Shown: positions 36,940 through 45,269 of the stretch, piece after piece
Numbering within the stretch: the stretch's first letter is position 1
Layout of the letters: each line of letters starts with the position of its first letter
NCBI RefSeq assembly: GCF_020735385.1
Contig: NZ_CP085953.1
Span: 1,178,001 to 1,242,000 of the forward strand
Reading direction: 5' to 3'
Length of the DNA stretch: 64,000 bases
Source of the DNA: Granulicatella elegans
GTDB taxonomy: Bacteria; Bacillota; Bacilli; Lactobacillales; Aerococcaceae
Program-made: the position numbers and the translations under genes
Notes under the pieces: generated by a model
What the model saw: only the letters and a program-made list of their open reading frames with translations
Databases searched by the model: none
Told to the model about the DNA's origin: nothing

Positions 36940-37728
36940 ATGACCATAAAAGAATTTTTGAGGATAGCAATTTTCAAACCGACACAATTATGGAAAATTA
37001 TTGCTAAACCAATGAAGTCCTCAAAACGTGTATTTTTCTTATTAACTTTATTATTAATGTTGCCAGGAATGATTCAAATGACTGCATTATTTCATTCTTT
37101 AGGACAGGATTTAGTAGAAATTAGTCAACAATTACCAGAATTTGAAGTGAAAAATCAGCAATTAATCACTCAAGAAAAAAATAAAGGCTTTGTTTATAAA
37201 ACAGATAGTGTAATATTTGTTTTTGATGAAAGCGGAAAGACAACCAGTGAAGATTTATTAAATGAAACATCTTCAAATACTCCTGTATTCGCCTTATTAA
37301 AAGATGGTTTTTATTTAGAAACAACTATTAATCATCAAAAAATTGAGTTAAGCCAGTTAGAAAACATGAATAAATCATTTTTTAAAGATATTGCTGGTAC
37401 TTTCCAACAAACTATTTGGTTAAGTTTACTCATTGTTTTTGTGCTGTATTTTCTTTTTAATACGGTGTATTTGTTTATTATTTTATGGATTGTTTCTTTT
37501 ATCGTAAAAGTGATAGCTGTTTTATTTATGAAAGTATATATTCGATTTCCTAAACCGATTGGTTGGCAAGTAGTTCTAGGAGCCGCTGTTTTACCTGTAT
37601 TAATTTATACGATGATTGATTTACTAGGAATTCGATTTATTGGGCCAGGAGAGTTCCTCTTTTTGGCAACTTCCTTTAATTGGGCTTTAGGAATTCGAGA
37701 ATTTTTAAAAAATAATCGACCATCATAA
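36940..37728 (+). CDS. DUF1189 membrane protein
   Basis: A 262-residue membrane protein of the DUF1189 family (sometimes labelled MalA-like). One membrane segment lies at about 30-48 (RVFFLLTLLLMLPGMIQM), then an extracytoplasmic domain (about 50-155), then four hydrophobic segments to the C-terminus. TAGGAG eight bases before ATG 36940 fixes the start; a GTG at 36931 overlaps that site. The IS1182 element begins four bases after its stop. Function unknown. Confidence 0.75.
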   Translation: MTIKEFLRIAIFKPTQLWKIIAKPMKSSKRVFFLLTLLLMLPGMIQMTALFHSLGQDLVEISQQLPEFEVKNQQLITQEKNKGFVYKTDSVIFVFDESGKTTSEDLLNETSSNTPVFALLKDGFYLETTINHQKIELSQLENMNKSFFKDIAGTFQQTIWLSLLIVFVLYFLFNTVYLFIILWIVSFIVKVIAVLFMKVYIRFPKPIGWQVVLGAAVLPVLIYTMIDLLGIRFIGPGEFLFLATSFNWALGIREFLKNNRPS

Positions 37729-37765
37729 AAAAGAGGCTGGGCAAAAAGTCTCAAAAATAGAAGAA

Positions 37766-37802
37766 AGCACTATAAAATTCTGAAACAGGATTTTATAGTG
37801 CT
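37766..37802 (+). terminator. Hairpin inside the IS1182 left end
   Basis: AGCACTATAAAAT is mirrored by ATTTTATAGTGCT around an 11-base loop, then TTTT. It overlaps the last bases of the left terminal repeat and precedes the transposase, and could block transcription entering from outside. Confidence 0.65.
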
Positions 37803-37884
37803 TTTTAGTCTTATAAATTAAACATAGGAGTCTACCTCTGTTATAATAAGTTTGAATGAAATAAAATAAGAAAGGGTGACTCCT

Positions 37885-39657
37885 ATGTACAAAAATTATA
37901 CCACACCAACAGATACTTTAGAACTAAATTTTACATTAACCGTCCCTAAAAACCACATTGCTCAATTTATTAATCAGTTTGTAGATTCTATTCCAGATTC
38001 TATTATCTTTCCTAATACAACATCAAAAATGGGTAGACCTGCTCATCATCCTCGTATGTTATTAAAAATGATTCTCTTCGCTTATACTCGTTCTACGTAT
38101 AGTGGTAGAAAAATTGTTCAATTAAATGAAGAAAATATTCCGATGCAGTGGCTTTCTCAACAAACTTATGTCTGTTACCATGTTATTAATAATTTTAGAA
38201 GTAATGAACAGTTTTCCTCTATCATTAAAAACATTTTCGTATACTTTACTTTATTACTCCAACACTATCATATTATTGATTCAGATAGTTTATTTATTGA
38301 TGGTACAAAAGTTCAAGCAGATGCCAATCGTTATTCATTTGTATGGCGTAAAGCTATTGAAAGATATGATGAAGCTTTAAATGAAAAAATTAGTACATTA
38401 TATGATCAATTAATTCAAAATCAAGTGAATATTGCTTTATCAGAAGAAGAAAAAATTACTGAATATGGTGTTCATGCCATGATTGAAGCTACTAATAACT
38501 CTCTAGAACAGTTAGAAGAACTCATTGAAGAAGAACCTAAACATATTGTTGGTGGTTCTAAAAACAAACAGAAAAAACGCTTGTTAAATTCTTTTAAACG
38601 TCAACTTGAAAAAGATTTTCTGCCTCGTAAAGAAAAATATACGATAGCTAAGGAAACATTTGATAACCGGAATAGTTATTCTAAAACAGATAACGATGCT
38701 ACTTTTATGTGTATGAAAGAAGATGCCATGAAAAATCGAGAATTAAAACCTGGCTATAATCTTCAAATCGCAACGAATCATCAATATGTTTTAGGTTTTG
38801 ATGTATTTCCTAATCCTACAGATATGCGTACTCTTAAACCATTTTTAAATTCATTTAAACTATTAGACAAATTTTCTATTATTATTGCGGATGCTGGATA
38901 CGGTAGTGAAGAAAACTATCAATTGATTCTTGAAGAGTATGAAAAGACACCTTTGATTCCTTACACAATGTACGAAAAAGAACAAACGAAGAAATTTAAA
39001 AATGATCCATCTAATAGACAAAATTGGTATTACAATGAAGAGGAAGATTATTATATTGATCATTTAGGTGTAAAATTTAGTTTTAAATATTATTCAACAA
39101 GAAACGATAAGAATGGATTTACTCGTAGATTTAAAGTGTATGAGACAGATTCAATTCAAGAAACAGAAGCATTGGATGAATTAGCGAAAACTCCTACTGG
39201 ACAACAACGTCAAATCCGTGTAAACCAAGTTTGGGAATCTTATAAAGAAACGATTAAAGAAGCGTTACATAGTGACCGTGGAAGTAGTATATATGCTCAA
39301 CGAAAAATTGAAGTTGAGCCAGTTTTCGGTCAAATGAAGCGCAATTTTGGCATGCGCAGAACTCATGTTAGAGGTAAAAATGCAGTTCATAATGACATTG
39401 GTCTGCTCTTTTTAGGGATGAATTTGCAGAGATTAAGGAAATATATCTTAAATAATATGAATCAAGGGTGGTTTATCCCCCTTGATTTTACTGAATTTAT
39501 TAAAAAGCACGTCCTAATTTTGATTTCAGTCAAAATCGGGACGTGCTTTCTTCTATTTTTGAGACTTTTTGCCCAGCCTCTTTTCTTTATTTACTATTTT
39601 TCTTTCTTGAAGATTGACGATTTTGTTTTTTTCGTTCAATTCTTTGTTTTTGTTTAA
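37885..39657 (+). CDS. IS1182-family transposase
   Basis: A 590-residue DDE transposase. N-terminal LTVPKNHIAQFINQFVDSI and GRPAHHPRMLLKMILFAY (about 48-65) are typical of the IS1182 group. Catalytic residues lie in FIDGTKVQADANRYSF, ADAGYGSEENY and VEPVFGQMKRNFGMRRTHVRG. ATG 37885 follows GAAAGGGTG; a GTG at 37876 overlaps the ribosome site. The frame has no stop inside the element: it passes through the 3' hairpin and the right end and stops 77 bases outside, antisense to the helicase gene. The catalytic core is complete. Confidence 0.88.
   Translation: MYKNYTTPTDTLELNFTLTVPKNHIAQFINQFVDSIPDSIIFPNTTSKMGRPAHHPRMLLKMILFAYTRSTYSGRKIVQLNEENIPMQWLSQQTYVCYHVINNFRSNEQFSSIIKNIFVYFTLLLQHYHIIDSDSLFIDGTKVQADANRYSFVWRKAIERYDEALNEKISTLYDQLIQNQVNIALSEEEKITEYGVHAMIEATNNSLEQLEELIEEEPKHIVGGSKNKQKKRLLNSFKRQLEKDFLPRKEKYTIAKETFDNRNSYSKTDNDATFMCMKEDAMKNRELKPGYNLQIATNHQYVLGFDVFPNPTDMRTLKPFLNSFKLLDKFSIIIADAGYGSEENYQLILEEYEKTPLIPYTMYEKEQTKKFKNDPSNRQNWYYNEEEDYYIDHLGVKFSFKYYSTRNDKNGFTRRFKVYETDSIQETEALDELAKTPTGQQRQIRVNQVWESYKETIKEALHSDRGSSIYAQRKIEVEPVFGQMKRNFGMRRTHVRGKNAVHNDIGLLFLGMNLQRLRKYILNNMNQGWFIPLDFTEFIKKHVLILISVKIGTCFLLFLRLFAQPLFFIYYFSFLKIDDFVFFVQFFVFV
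39504..39549 (+). terminator. Hairpin near the IS1182 right end
   Basis: AAAGCACGTCC..AATTTTGA pairs with TCAAAAT..GGGACGTGCTTT, followed by the right terminal repeat. It may end transposase transcription or block antisense reading. Confidence 0.65.
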
Positions 39658-40918
39658 TTTCATGAGTTAGTTTTTTCTTGTATCCAGGTTTAACATGTTT
39701 TTTCGCTTTTTTAATCATACCTTTTAAGCGAGGATCTAAGTCAGAACTTTGGGTATTTTTTCTTTTTTCACGGCGAGAACGGTCATAACTTTCCACTAAT
39801 TCTCCATTTTTTAATTCCATTGTTTCAAAAGAGATTCCTTTTGCTTCAAGCGTTTGGATAGCTTGTTCTTGGTTAGGTGTGTAGAAAGTAATTGCTTGTC
39901 CAGCTAAACCATTTCGACCAGTACGTCCAACACGGTGAATGAAAAATTCTAATTCACTAGGGATTTCTAAGTTAATCACATGAGAAACACCTTCAATATC
40001 AATGCCTCGAGCAGCTAAATCTGTTGCCACAACATATTGATATTCCATTTGTTGAATTTGCTTCATCACACGACGACGTTCACGAGCAGGAATATCTCCA
40101 TGAATAGTAGCCACTTTTAAACTTTTCTCACGTAAAAAGGCTGTAACTTCATCCGCTTTTTGCTTAGTATTTACGAAAATCAACATTAAGTATGGATGTC
40201 CTAGTGTAATCAGTTCAAATAATACTTCTAATGGATTTTGTGTTTTCGTCACTAGTAATTGATTTGTAATCGTTGGTGAAACTAATTGTTTATGTTCTAC
40301 ATGAATAATTTTTGGATTTCCAAGATATTTTTTAAGGAATGGTTTAATTTTATCTGGAATAGTTGCAGAAAATACGGACATTTGTAAATTTTTGGGCATT
40401 CTTGAAGCAATTTCATCGACTGTTTCTAAAAATCCTAAATCAAATGTCATATCTGCTTCATCAACGACCATCATCGTTGCCGTTTGAACAAGTAGAGCAT
40501 TTTCTCGCATTAAATCGAAAATTCTTCCAGGTGTTCCAATGACAATATGAGGAGCTGTTTGTTGTAATTTTTGAACTTGACGAAGTTTGTCAGTTCCACC
40601 GACACATTTTTCTAATAAAATTGGAGTAGGAGCATCTTTAATTAATTGAGCAGTTACTCGAACTAGTTGTTCGGCTAATTCACGACTTGGAACAGTAATG
40701 ACTAATTGTAACTCTTGTTTTTCCGGATTTATTTTATGAATAAGTGGTAGTAAGAAACTGTGACTTTTTCCACTTCCTGTTTGGGATTGCCCGATAACAG
40801 ATTCTCCTTTTAATAATAAAGGAATAATTTTTTCTTGAATTTTAGTTGGAGTAGAGAATGATAATTTCTCTAAAGCCGTCTGTAAAAATGATTGTAATTG
40901 ATAATCTGTAAATTTCAT
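39587..40918 (-). CDS. cshB: DEAD-box RNA helicase CshB
   Basis: A 443-residue ATP-dependent RNA helicase. Motifs in order: TKIQEKIIPLLL (Q motif, about 21-32), SQTGSGKSHSF (Walker A), VPSRELAEQL, GTPGRIF, VDEADMTFD (DEAD), FSATIP, then HGDIPARERR, ATDLAARGIDIEGV and HRVGRTGRNG. A basic C-terminal tail (about 395-443, rich in K/R/Q) suits RNA binding. Length and Q-motif context match Bacillus CshB, a cold-shock and ribosome-assembly helicase. The gene's stop is only six bases from the end of the IS1182 element. Confidence 0.9.
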   Translation of the reverse strand: MKFTDYQLQSFLQTALEKLSFSTPTKIQEKIIPLLLKGESVIGQSQTGSGKSHSFLLPLIHKINPEKQELQLVITVPSRELAEQLVRVTAQLIKDAPTPILLEKCVGGTDKLRQVQKLQQTAPHIVIGTPGRIFDLMRENALLVQTATMMVVDEADMTFDLGFLETVDEIASRMPKNLQMSVFSATIPDKIKPFLKKYLGNPKIIHVEHKQLVSPTITNQLLVTKTQNPLEVLFELITLGHPYLMLIFVNTKQKADEVTAFLREKSLKVATIHGDIPARERRRVMKQIQQMEYQYVVATDLAARGIDIEGVSHVINLEIPSELEFFIHRVGRTGRNGLAGQAITFYTPNQEQAIQTLEAKGISFETMELKNGELVESYDRSRREKRKNTQSSDLDPRLKGMIKKAKKHVKPGYKKKLTHEIKQKQRIERKKQNRQSSRKKNSK

Positions 40919-41115
40919 GTTTTCATCTCTTTTCTATAATCTAATTTGAAGCGTTGTTATTATACCATAGTTTTTAAGGATTTTAAAAAGAGAACGAATA
41001 ATGAGAGGGAAAATATTGAAAAAGTAAGCAAAAAAATTGCGTTTACATATCAAATAATGTTATCCTTTAGATATTAAACAGTGATTAAAACTGTACTATT
41101 TAGGAGGAATTAATG

Positions 41116-41724
41116 ATGACTTATGAATTACCAAAATTAGCGTATGAGTTTTCTGCGTTAGAACCTCATGTGGATGCTTTAACAATGGAAATCCATCATG
41201 ACAGACATCATAACACTTATGTAACAAACTTAAACGCAGCAGTAGAAAAACACCCTGCTTTATTTGAAAAAAGTGTGGAAGAATTAGTAGCAGATTTAGC
41301 ATCTGTACCAGAAGATATTCGTGGAGCTGTTCGTAACAATGGTGGTGGACATGCAAACCACAGCTTATTCTGGACAGTAATTTCACCGAATGGTGGAGGT
41401 CAACCTACTGGCGAATTAGCAGCAGCAATCGATAGCAAATTCGGTGGGTTTGATGCGTTTAAACAAGCATTCTCTCAAGCAGCAGCAACTCGTTTCGGTT
41501 CTGGTTGGGCTTGGTTAGTTGTTTCAAATGGTGAATTAGAAGTAGTTTCTACTCCAAACCAAGATAACCCATTAACAGATGGTAAAACTCCAATTTTAGG
41601 ATTAGATGTTTGGGAACATGCTTATTACTTAAACTACCAAAATCGTCGTCCTGATTACATTGCAGCATTTTGGAATGTAGTTGATTGGAATGAAGTAGCT
41701 CGTCGTTATGAAGCAGCAAAATAA
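41116..41724 (+). CDS. sodA: Superoxide dismutase (Mn/Fe)
   Basis: A 202-residue Mn/Fe superoxide dismutase converting superoxide to peroxide and oxygen in the cytosol. Metal ligands: His in [13 protein letters not shown] (about 27), His in [11 protein letters not shown] (about 81), and Asp and His in LDVWEHAYY (about 164 and 168). The ANHSLFW and GSGWAWLV forms suggest the Mn type. Two adjacent ATGs; AGGAGG favours 41116 (eight-base spacing). Confidence 0.95.
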   Translation: MTYELPKLAYEFSALEPHVDALTMEIHHDRHHNTYVTNLNAAVEKHPALFEKSVEELVADLASVPEDIRGAVRNNGGGHANHSLFWTVISPNGGGQPTGELAAAIDSKFGGFDAFKQAFSQAAATRFGSGWAWLVVSNGELEVVSTPNQDNPLTDGKTPILGLDVWEHAYYLNYQNRRPDYIAAFWNVVDWNEVARRYEAAK

Positions 41725-41745
41725 TTTGTAAGAAATTTTGATTTG

Positions 41746-41791
41746 TTAACTCTTTGAGATTCCAGTGGGAATGCTTGAAGAGTTTTTTTAG
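41746..41791 (+). terminator. Terminator of sodA
   Basis: AACTCTT..GATTCC pairs with GGGAAT..AAGAGTT, with an inner AGT loop, then seven T. Confidence 0.82.
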
Positions 41792-41853
41792 TGTGGTATA
41801 ACTTTGTTTAGAATCATATGAGATGCGTTTATTTATGATTTTTCTTGTACTCC

Positions 41854-41882
41854 GTGACAGATATTGGACTATCGTATATAAT
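41854..41882 (+). promoter_or_regulatory. Promoter of the glycosyltransferase operon
   Basis: GTGACA (41854-41859), 17-bp spacer, TATAAT (41877-41882), about 65 bases before ATG 41948. Confidence 0.7.
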
Positions 41883-41947
41883 AGGGATACGTGTAAAATA
41901 AATTAGTACGAATTAAAAGACAAATAGAGATATTTAAGGAGGAAGTT

Positions 41948-43174
41948 ATGCGAGTAGGGATTTTTACCGATACTTATTTCCCTCAAGTCAGTGGCGTTGC
42001 TACGTCTGTGCGAGTGTTAAAAGAAGAATTAGAACGTCTTGGACATACGGTTATTATTTTTACAACTACTGATCCAAATGCTACGATGCCAGAATGGAAT
42101 ATCGTTCGTTTAGGAAGTGTTCCATTATTTTCATTTAAAGAAAGAAGAATTGCCGTTCAAGGTTTTATTGAAGCTTATAAAGTTTCTCAAGAATATGAAT
42201 TAGATATTATCCATACTCAAACAGAATTTAGTTTAGGATTGCTTGGAAAAATTTTAGGAGCAATGTTGGGGATTCCGACTATTCATACTTATCATACGAT
42301 GTATGAAAAATATTTACACTATATTGCGAATGGGAAAATTTTAAGACCAAGTCATGTGGCATACATTTCTAAAAACTTTTGTAATCAAACTCGTGGAGTC
42401 ATTGCACCAAGTCAAATGACCAAAGATAAGTTATTATCTTATGGAGTGACTCAAGAAGTTCGAGTCATTCCAACAGGTGTTGAAATTCCTGAAATGAATC
42501 TACAAGTTGCTGAAGAGTTACGTGAAACGTTAGGATATACAAAAGAAGATAAAGTACTATTATCGTTAAGCCGTTTATCGAAAGAAAAAAATATTGCAGC
42601 AATATTAAATGCAATGCCTATAATTTTAGAAAAAGATTCATCAGTGAAATGTTGTATTGTTGGTAGAGGGCCAGAAAAAGATCAACTTGAAAAACAAGTG
42701 GAAAGATTAGGGATTACATCTCATGTACAGTTCGCAGGTGAAGTGGAGCATCATCAAGTGTCTCAATATTATCAAATGGCGGATCTATACGTGAATGCTT
42801 CTGAGTCAGAAAGTCAAGGCTTGACTTATTTAGAAGCTTTAGTCAATAAAATTCCAGTTATTGCGAAGAAAAATGATTATTTACAACAATTTATTACTAA
42901 ACCAGAATTAGGAATGTTGTTTGAAAAAGATGAAGATATTGCTTCTAGCGTGTTGACTTATTTGGAATGTTGCAATCAAGCTTCTCATCAAGTTGAAGAC
43001 TTGCAAAATCAATTATTAGAAGAGATTTCTTCTGTAACTTTTGCTAAAAAAGTTGAAGAATTTTATCAAGATGCTATTGATCATTATCAACATGATAAAG
43101 AAAATACGAAAACTTGGTTAGAAAAAATGAATTTTTTCAAAATCTATGATGATGATAAGGATGATGAAGAATGA
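41948..43174 (+). CDS. Glycolipid glycosyltransferase (GT4, BgsB/LafA-like)
   Basis: A 408-residue GT-B fold glycosyltransferase of family GT4. N-terminal GIFTDTYFPQVSGVATSV (about 4-21), then HTYHTMYEKYLHY (about 114-126), and the donor-site motif ASESESQGLTYLEALV (about 284-299) with its paired glutamates. It resembles enzymes that move glucose from UDP-glucose to diacylglycerol to build glycolipid anchors for lipoteichoic acid. The neighbour bgsA/lafB usually found beside it is absent; a dehydrogenase overlaps by four bases (ATGA). AGGAGG lies seven bases before ATG. Donor and acceptor are inferred. Confidence 0.78.
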   Translation: MRVGIFTDTYFPQVSGVATSVRVLKEELERLGHTVIIFTTTDPNATMPEWNIVRLGSVPLFSFKERRIAVQGFIEAYKVSQEYELDIIHTQTEFSLGLLGKILGAMLGIPTIHTYHTMYEKYLHYIANGKILRPSHVAYISKNFCNQTRGVIAPSQMTKDKLLSYGVTQEVRVIPTGVEIPEMNLQVAEELRETLGYTKEDKVLLSLSRLSKEKNIAAILNAMPIILEKDSSVKCCIVGRGPEKDQLEKQVERLGITSHVQFAGEVEHHQVSQYYQMADLYVNASESESQGLTYLEALVNKIPVIAKKNDYLQQFITKPELGMLFEKDEDIASSVLTYLECCNQASHQVEDLQNQLLEEISSVTFAKKVEEFYQDAIDHYQHDKENTKTWLEKMNFFKIYDDDKDDEE

Positions 43175-44043
43175 AGAAAATAGGTTTTATTGGAACGGGT
43201 GTAATGGGTTCTTCAATGGTGAAGCACTTGTTAAACGCTGGTTATTCGGTTACGGTATATAATCGAACAAAAGAAAAAGCGCAAGCAGTTGTAGATGCCG
43301 GAGCTACATGGGCGGATAGTCCAAAAAAAGTAGCAACTCAGTCTGATGTCGTGTTAACAATTGTAGGCTATCCAACAGATGTTGAAGAAGTTTACTTTGG
43401 TGAACAAGGGATTTTTCAGGGATTACAAGAGGGGATGGTACTGATTGATTTAACAACGAGTACTCCTTCTTTAGCGAAGAAAATTGCAGAAGAAGCTGAA
43501 AAACTTTCATGTGAAGCCTTAGATGCTCCAGTTTCTGGCGGCGATTTAGGAGCGAAAAATGGAACCTTATCTACAATGGTTGGAGGTAAGGAAGCTGTAT
43601 TTGAAGAAGTACGTCCAATTTTAGAGACCTTTTCAAATACAGTCACGTTACAAGGAAAAAATGGAGCTGGTCAACATACTAAAATGGCGAATCAAATTAT
43701 GATTGCTGGTACAATGACAGGATTAGTTGAAATGTTAGTGTATGCAAAAGCTGCAGAATTAGATTTAGACAAAGTACTTCAAACAGTCGGAGCAGGAAGT
43801 GCAGCGAACTGGTCATTGTCGAATTACGGACCAAGAATTTTGAAAAAAGATTATAGTCCAGGATTTTTTGCAAAGCATTTCTTAAAAGACTTACGAATTG
43901 CGATTGATGAATCAGAAAAAATGGGATTATTTTTACCAGCAACTTTACAAGCAAGAAAATTATATGAAACAGTTTGTGATGATGGTTACGGCGATTTAGG
44001 AACTCAAGCGCTAATCCACTTATATTGGACACTTCCAGAATAA
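43171..44043 (+). CDS. Beta-hydroxyacid dehydrogenase (HIBADH family)
   Basis: A 290-residue NAD(P)-dependent dehydrogenase of the 3-hydroxyisobutyrate/tartronate semialdehyde reductase family. The N-terminal nucleotide-binding motif GFIGTGVMGSSMVKHL (about 5-20) is followed by NRTKEK. The substrate signature DAPVSGGDLGAKNGTL (about 117-132) and the catalytic Lys in GAGQHTKMANQ (about 172) are intact. It overlaps the glycosyltransferase gene by four bases, so the pair is co-translated. Substrate unknown. Confidence 0.85.
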   Translation: MKKIGFIGTGVMGSSMVKHLLNAGYSVTVYNRTKEKAQAVVDAGATWADSPKKVATQSDVVLTIVGYPTDVEEVYFGEQGIFQGLQEGMVLIDLTTSTPSLAKKIAEEAEKLSCEALDAPVSGGDLGAKNGTLSTMVGGKEAVFEEVRPILETFSNTVTLQGKNGAGQHTKMANQIMIAGTMTGLVEMLVYAKAAELDLDKVLQTVGAGSAANWSLSNYGPRILKKDYSPGFFAKHFLKDLRIAIDESEKMGLFLPATLQARKLYETVCDDGYGDLGTQALIHLYWTLPE

Positions 44044-44142
44044 AAATTATAAAAAAGTATGATTTTTAAAAGGATTTTCATATAATCTAAAAAAGTTTTA
44101 TGGTAGAATAGAAATTAAGAAAGCTGAAAGGGGTAAAGCAAC

Positions 44143-44373
44143 ATGAAACCTTCACAACTAGTTGCAATTGTGCAACGTCTACAAACAATGGCGGATCAAA
44201 GCACGGATATTGAAATTCGTCGTTTTGAAAAAGATGGTGTTGAAAAATGTGTTGTGACATTTAATCAAGAAGCAGATAGCTTTGAGTTAGAAGAGTGTGA
44301 GACAAAACAAACATTCCAATTTGATGATATCGATTTAGTCGCAATTGAAATTTTTGAACTATTACAAGATTAA
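44143..44373 (+). CDS. ykuJ: YkuJ-like protein (DUF1797)
   Basis: A 76-residue acidic protein of the YkuJ family (DUF1797). The conserved opening LVAIVQRLQTM and closing FDDIDLVAIEIFELLQ match it, and length is standard. Ribosome site GAAAGGGG about nine bases before ATG. No function is known for the family. It is followed by its own terminator. Confidence 0.85.
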   Translation: MKPSQLVAIVQRLQTMADQSTDIEIRRFEKDGVEKCVVTFNQEADSFELEECETKQTFQFDDIDLVAIEIFELLQD

Positions 44374-44385
44374 TGACTTTGTGAT

Positions 44386-44421
44386 AAACCACGGCGCCTA
44401 TAACATGTGTGCTGTGGTTTT
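44386..44421 (+). terminator. Terminator of ykuJ
   Basis: AAACCAC.GC pairs with GC.GTGGTTT across a long loop, then T-rich sequence. Confidence 0.75.
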
Positions 44422-44444
44422 TCAATATTTATACATAAGAAAAA

Positions 44445-44720
44445 TTTGGAATTGCGATGAAAGTAGAAAAAGATTTATTCCATGAACCATATCGTGAAAC
44501 ATTAATTCCGTTTTTAACACCGGTACGCAAGCTTGCAAAAAAAGAAGCGATTGGTACGTGCTTAAGTGGAGTGGGTTCAACCGTGATGGTGTTATCTTCA
44601 AAAGATAAAGCACCAAGTATTGCCCAATATTTACAAGAGCAATTACCAAGCGAATTAGAAAATTATACTATTCAAGTATTGACTATCGATCCATTAGGCG
44701 TTCGAGTTGAAAAAAGATAA
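44445..44720 (+). pseudogene. thrB: Remnant of homoserine kinase (3' end only)
   Basis: The frame reads KFGIAMKVEKDLFHEPYRETLIP (in part), then IGTCLSGVGSTVMVLSS and ends LTIDPLGVRVEKR, which is the C-terminal third of homoserine kinase (GHMP kinase family; LSGAGST-like motif). The ATP-binding GHMP motif and the first about 200 residues are missing; ykuJ's terminator lies directly upstream. No ribosome site precedes the internal ATG at 44457. Probably a deletion relic of threonine biosynthesis; 87 residues could not act as a kinase. Confidence 0.82.
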
Positions 44721-44738
44721 CAAAGATAGAGGAGAAAT

Positions 44739-45269
44739 ATGTCCATTAAACTAACACCAACGTGGTTGATGAAAGATTATTCATCCATTTCCATTGAGTT
44801 TTTAAAAAAACAATCAATCAAAACAATTTTTGCAGATATTGATAATACATTAGTGGAGTGGGACGAATTAGATACAAATGAAGCTTTACAAACATGGGTT
44901 CAAAAGTTGACAGAAAACCAGATTGAAATCATTTTAGTATCTAACAATCGAAAAAATCGTATTGAAAGAGTGGCTGAACAATTAGGTGTTCCGTACGTTT
45001 TTCCAGGACTAAAACCACTGCATAAAGGATTTAAAACAGCATTGAGTAAAACAACTGCAACAAAAGATGAAATAGTGATGATTGGAGACCAATTATTGAC
45101 AGATATTTTAGGGGCAGGAACTTTTGGCATTAAAACGATACTAGTAAAGCCTTTAAAGTTATCAGATGCTAAAAAAACAAGAGTGAATCGCTTTTTTGAA
45201 AATCTAATCCTAACGATATTATATGGAAAAAATTACTCAGAGAAATGGGAGGAGAAAATCCATGACTGA
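44739..45269 (+). CDS. yqeG: YqeG-family HAD phosphatase
   Basis: A 176-residue HAD-IIIA phosphatase. Motif 1 FADIDNTLVEWD (about 30-41) has the nucleophile and acid Asp, motif 2 is ILVSNN (about 66-71), and motif 4 is MIGDQLLTDILGA (about 113-125). First in the conserved operon yqeG-yqeH-yhbY-nadD-yqeK-rsfS-yqeM. GAGGAG lies six bases before ATG. Its last eight bases overlap yqeH. Substrate uncertain (phosphatidylglycerophosphate phosphatase activity is known for distant relatives). Confidence 0.9.
   Translation: MSIKLTPTWLMKDYSSISIEFLKKQSIKTIFADIDNTLVEWDELDTNEALQTWVQKLTENQIEIILVSNNRKNRIERVAEQLGVPYVFPGLKPLHKGFKTALSKTTATKDEIVMIGDQLLTDILGAGTFGIKTILVKPLKLSDAKKTRVNRFFENLILTILYGKNYSEKWEEKIHD

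Larger units (their letters stand above)
37733..39580 (+). mobile_element. IS1182-family insertion sequence with perfect 38-bp ends
   Basis: The left end (37733-37770, starting GAGGCTGGGCAAAAAGTCTC) is a perfect 38-bp inverse of the right end (39543-39580, ending GCCCAGCCTC). The element is about 1848 bp. The flanks are AAAA on the left and TTTT on the right, which extend the palindrome rather than forming a direct repeat, as expected for insertion between the arms of a terminator. It sits between a DUF1189 gene and the stop of a helicase gene. Confidence 0.92.

Noticed and set aside
44457-44720. A functional 87-residue protein
   Set aside because: It matches only the C-terminal part of homoserine kinase and has no ribosome site or ATP-binding region.
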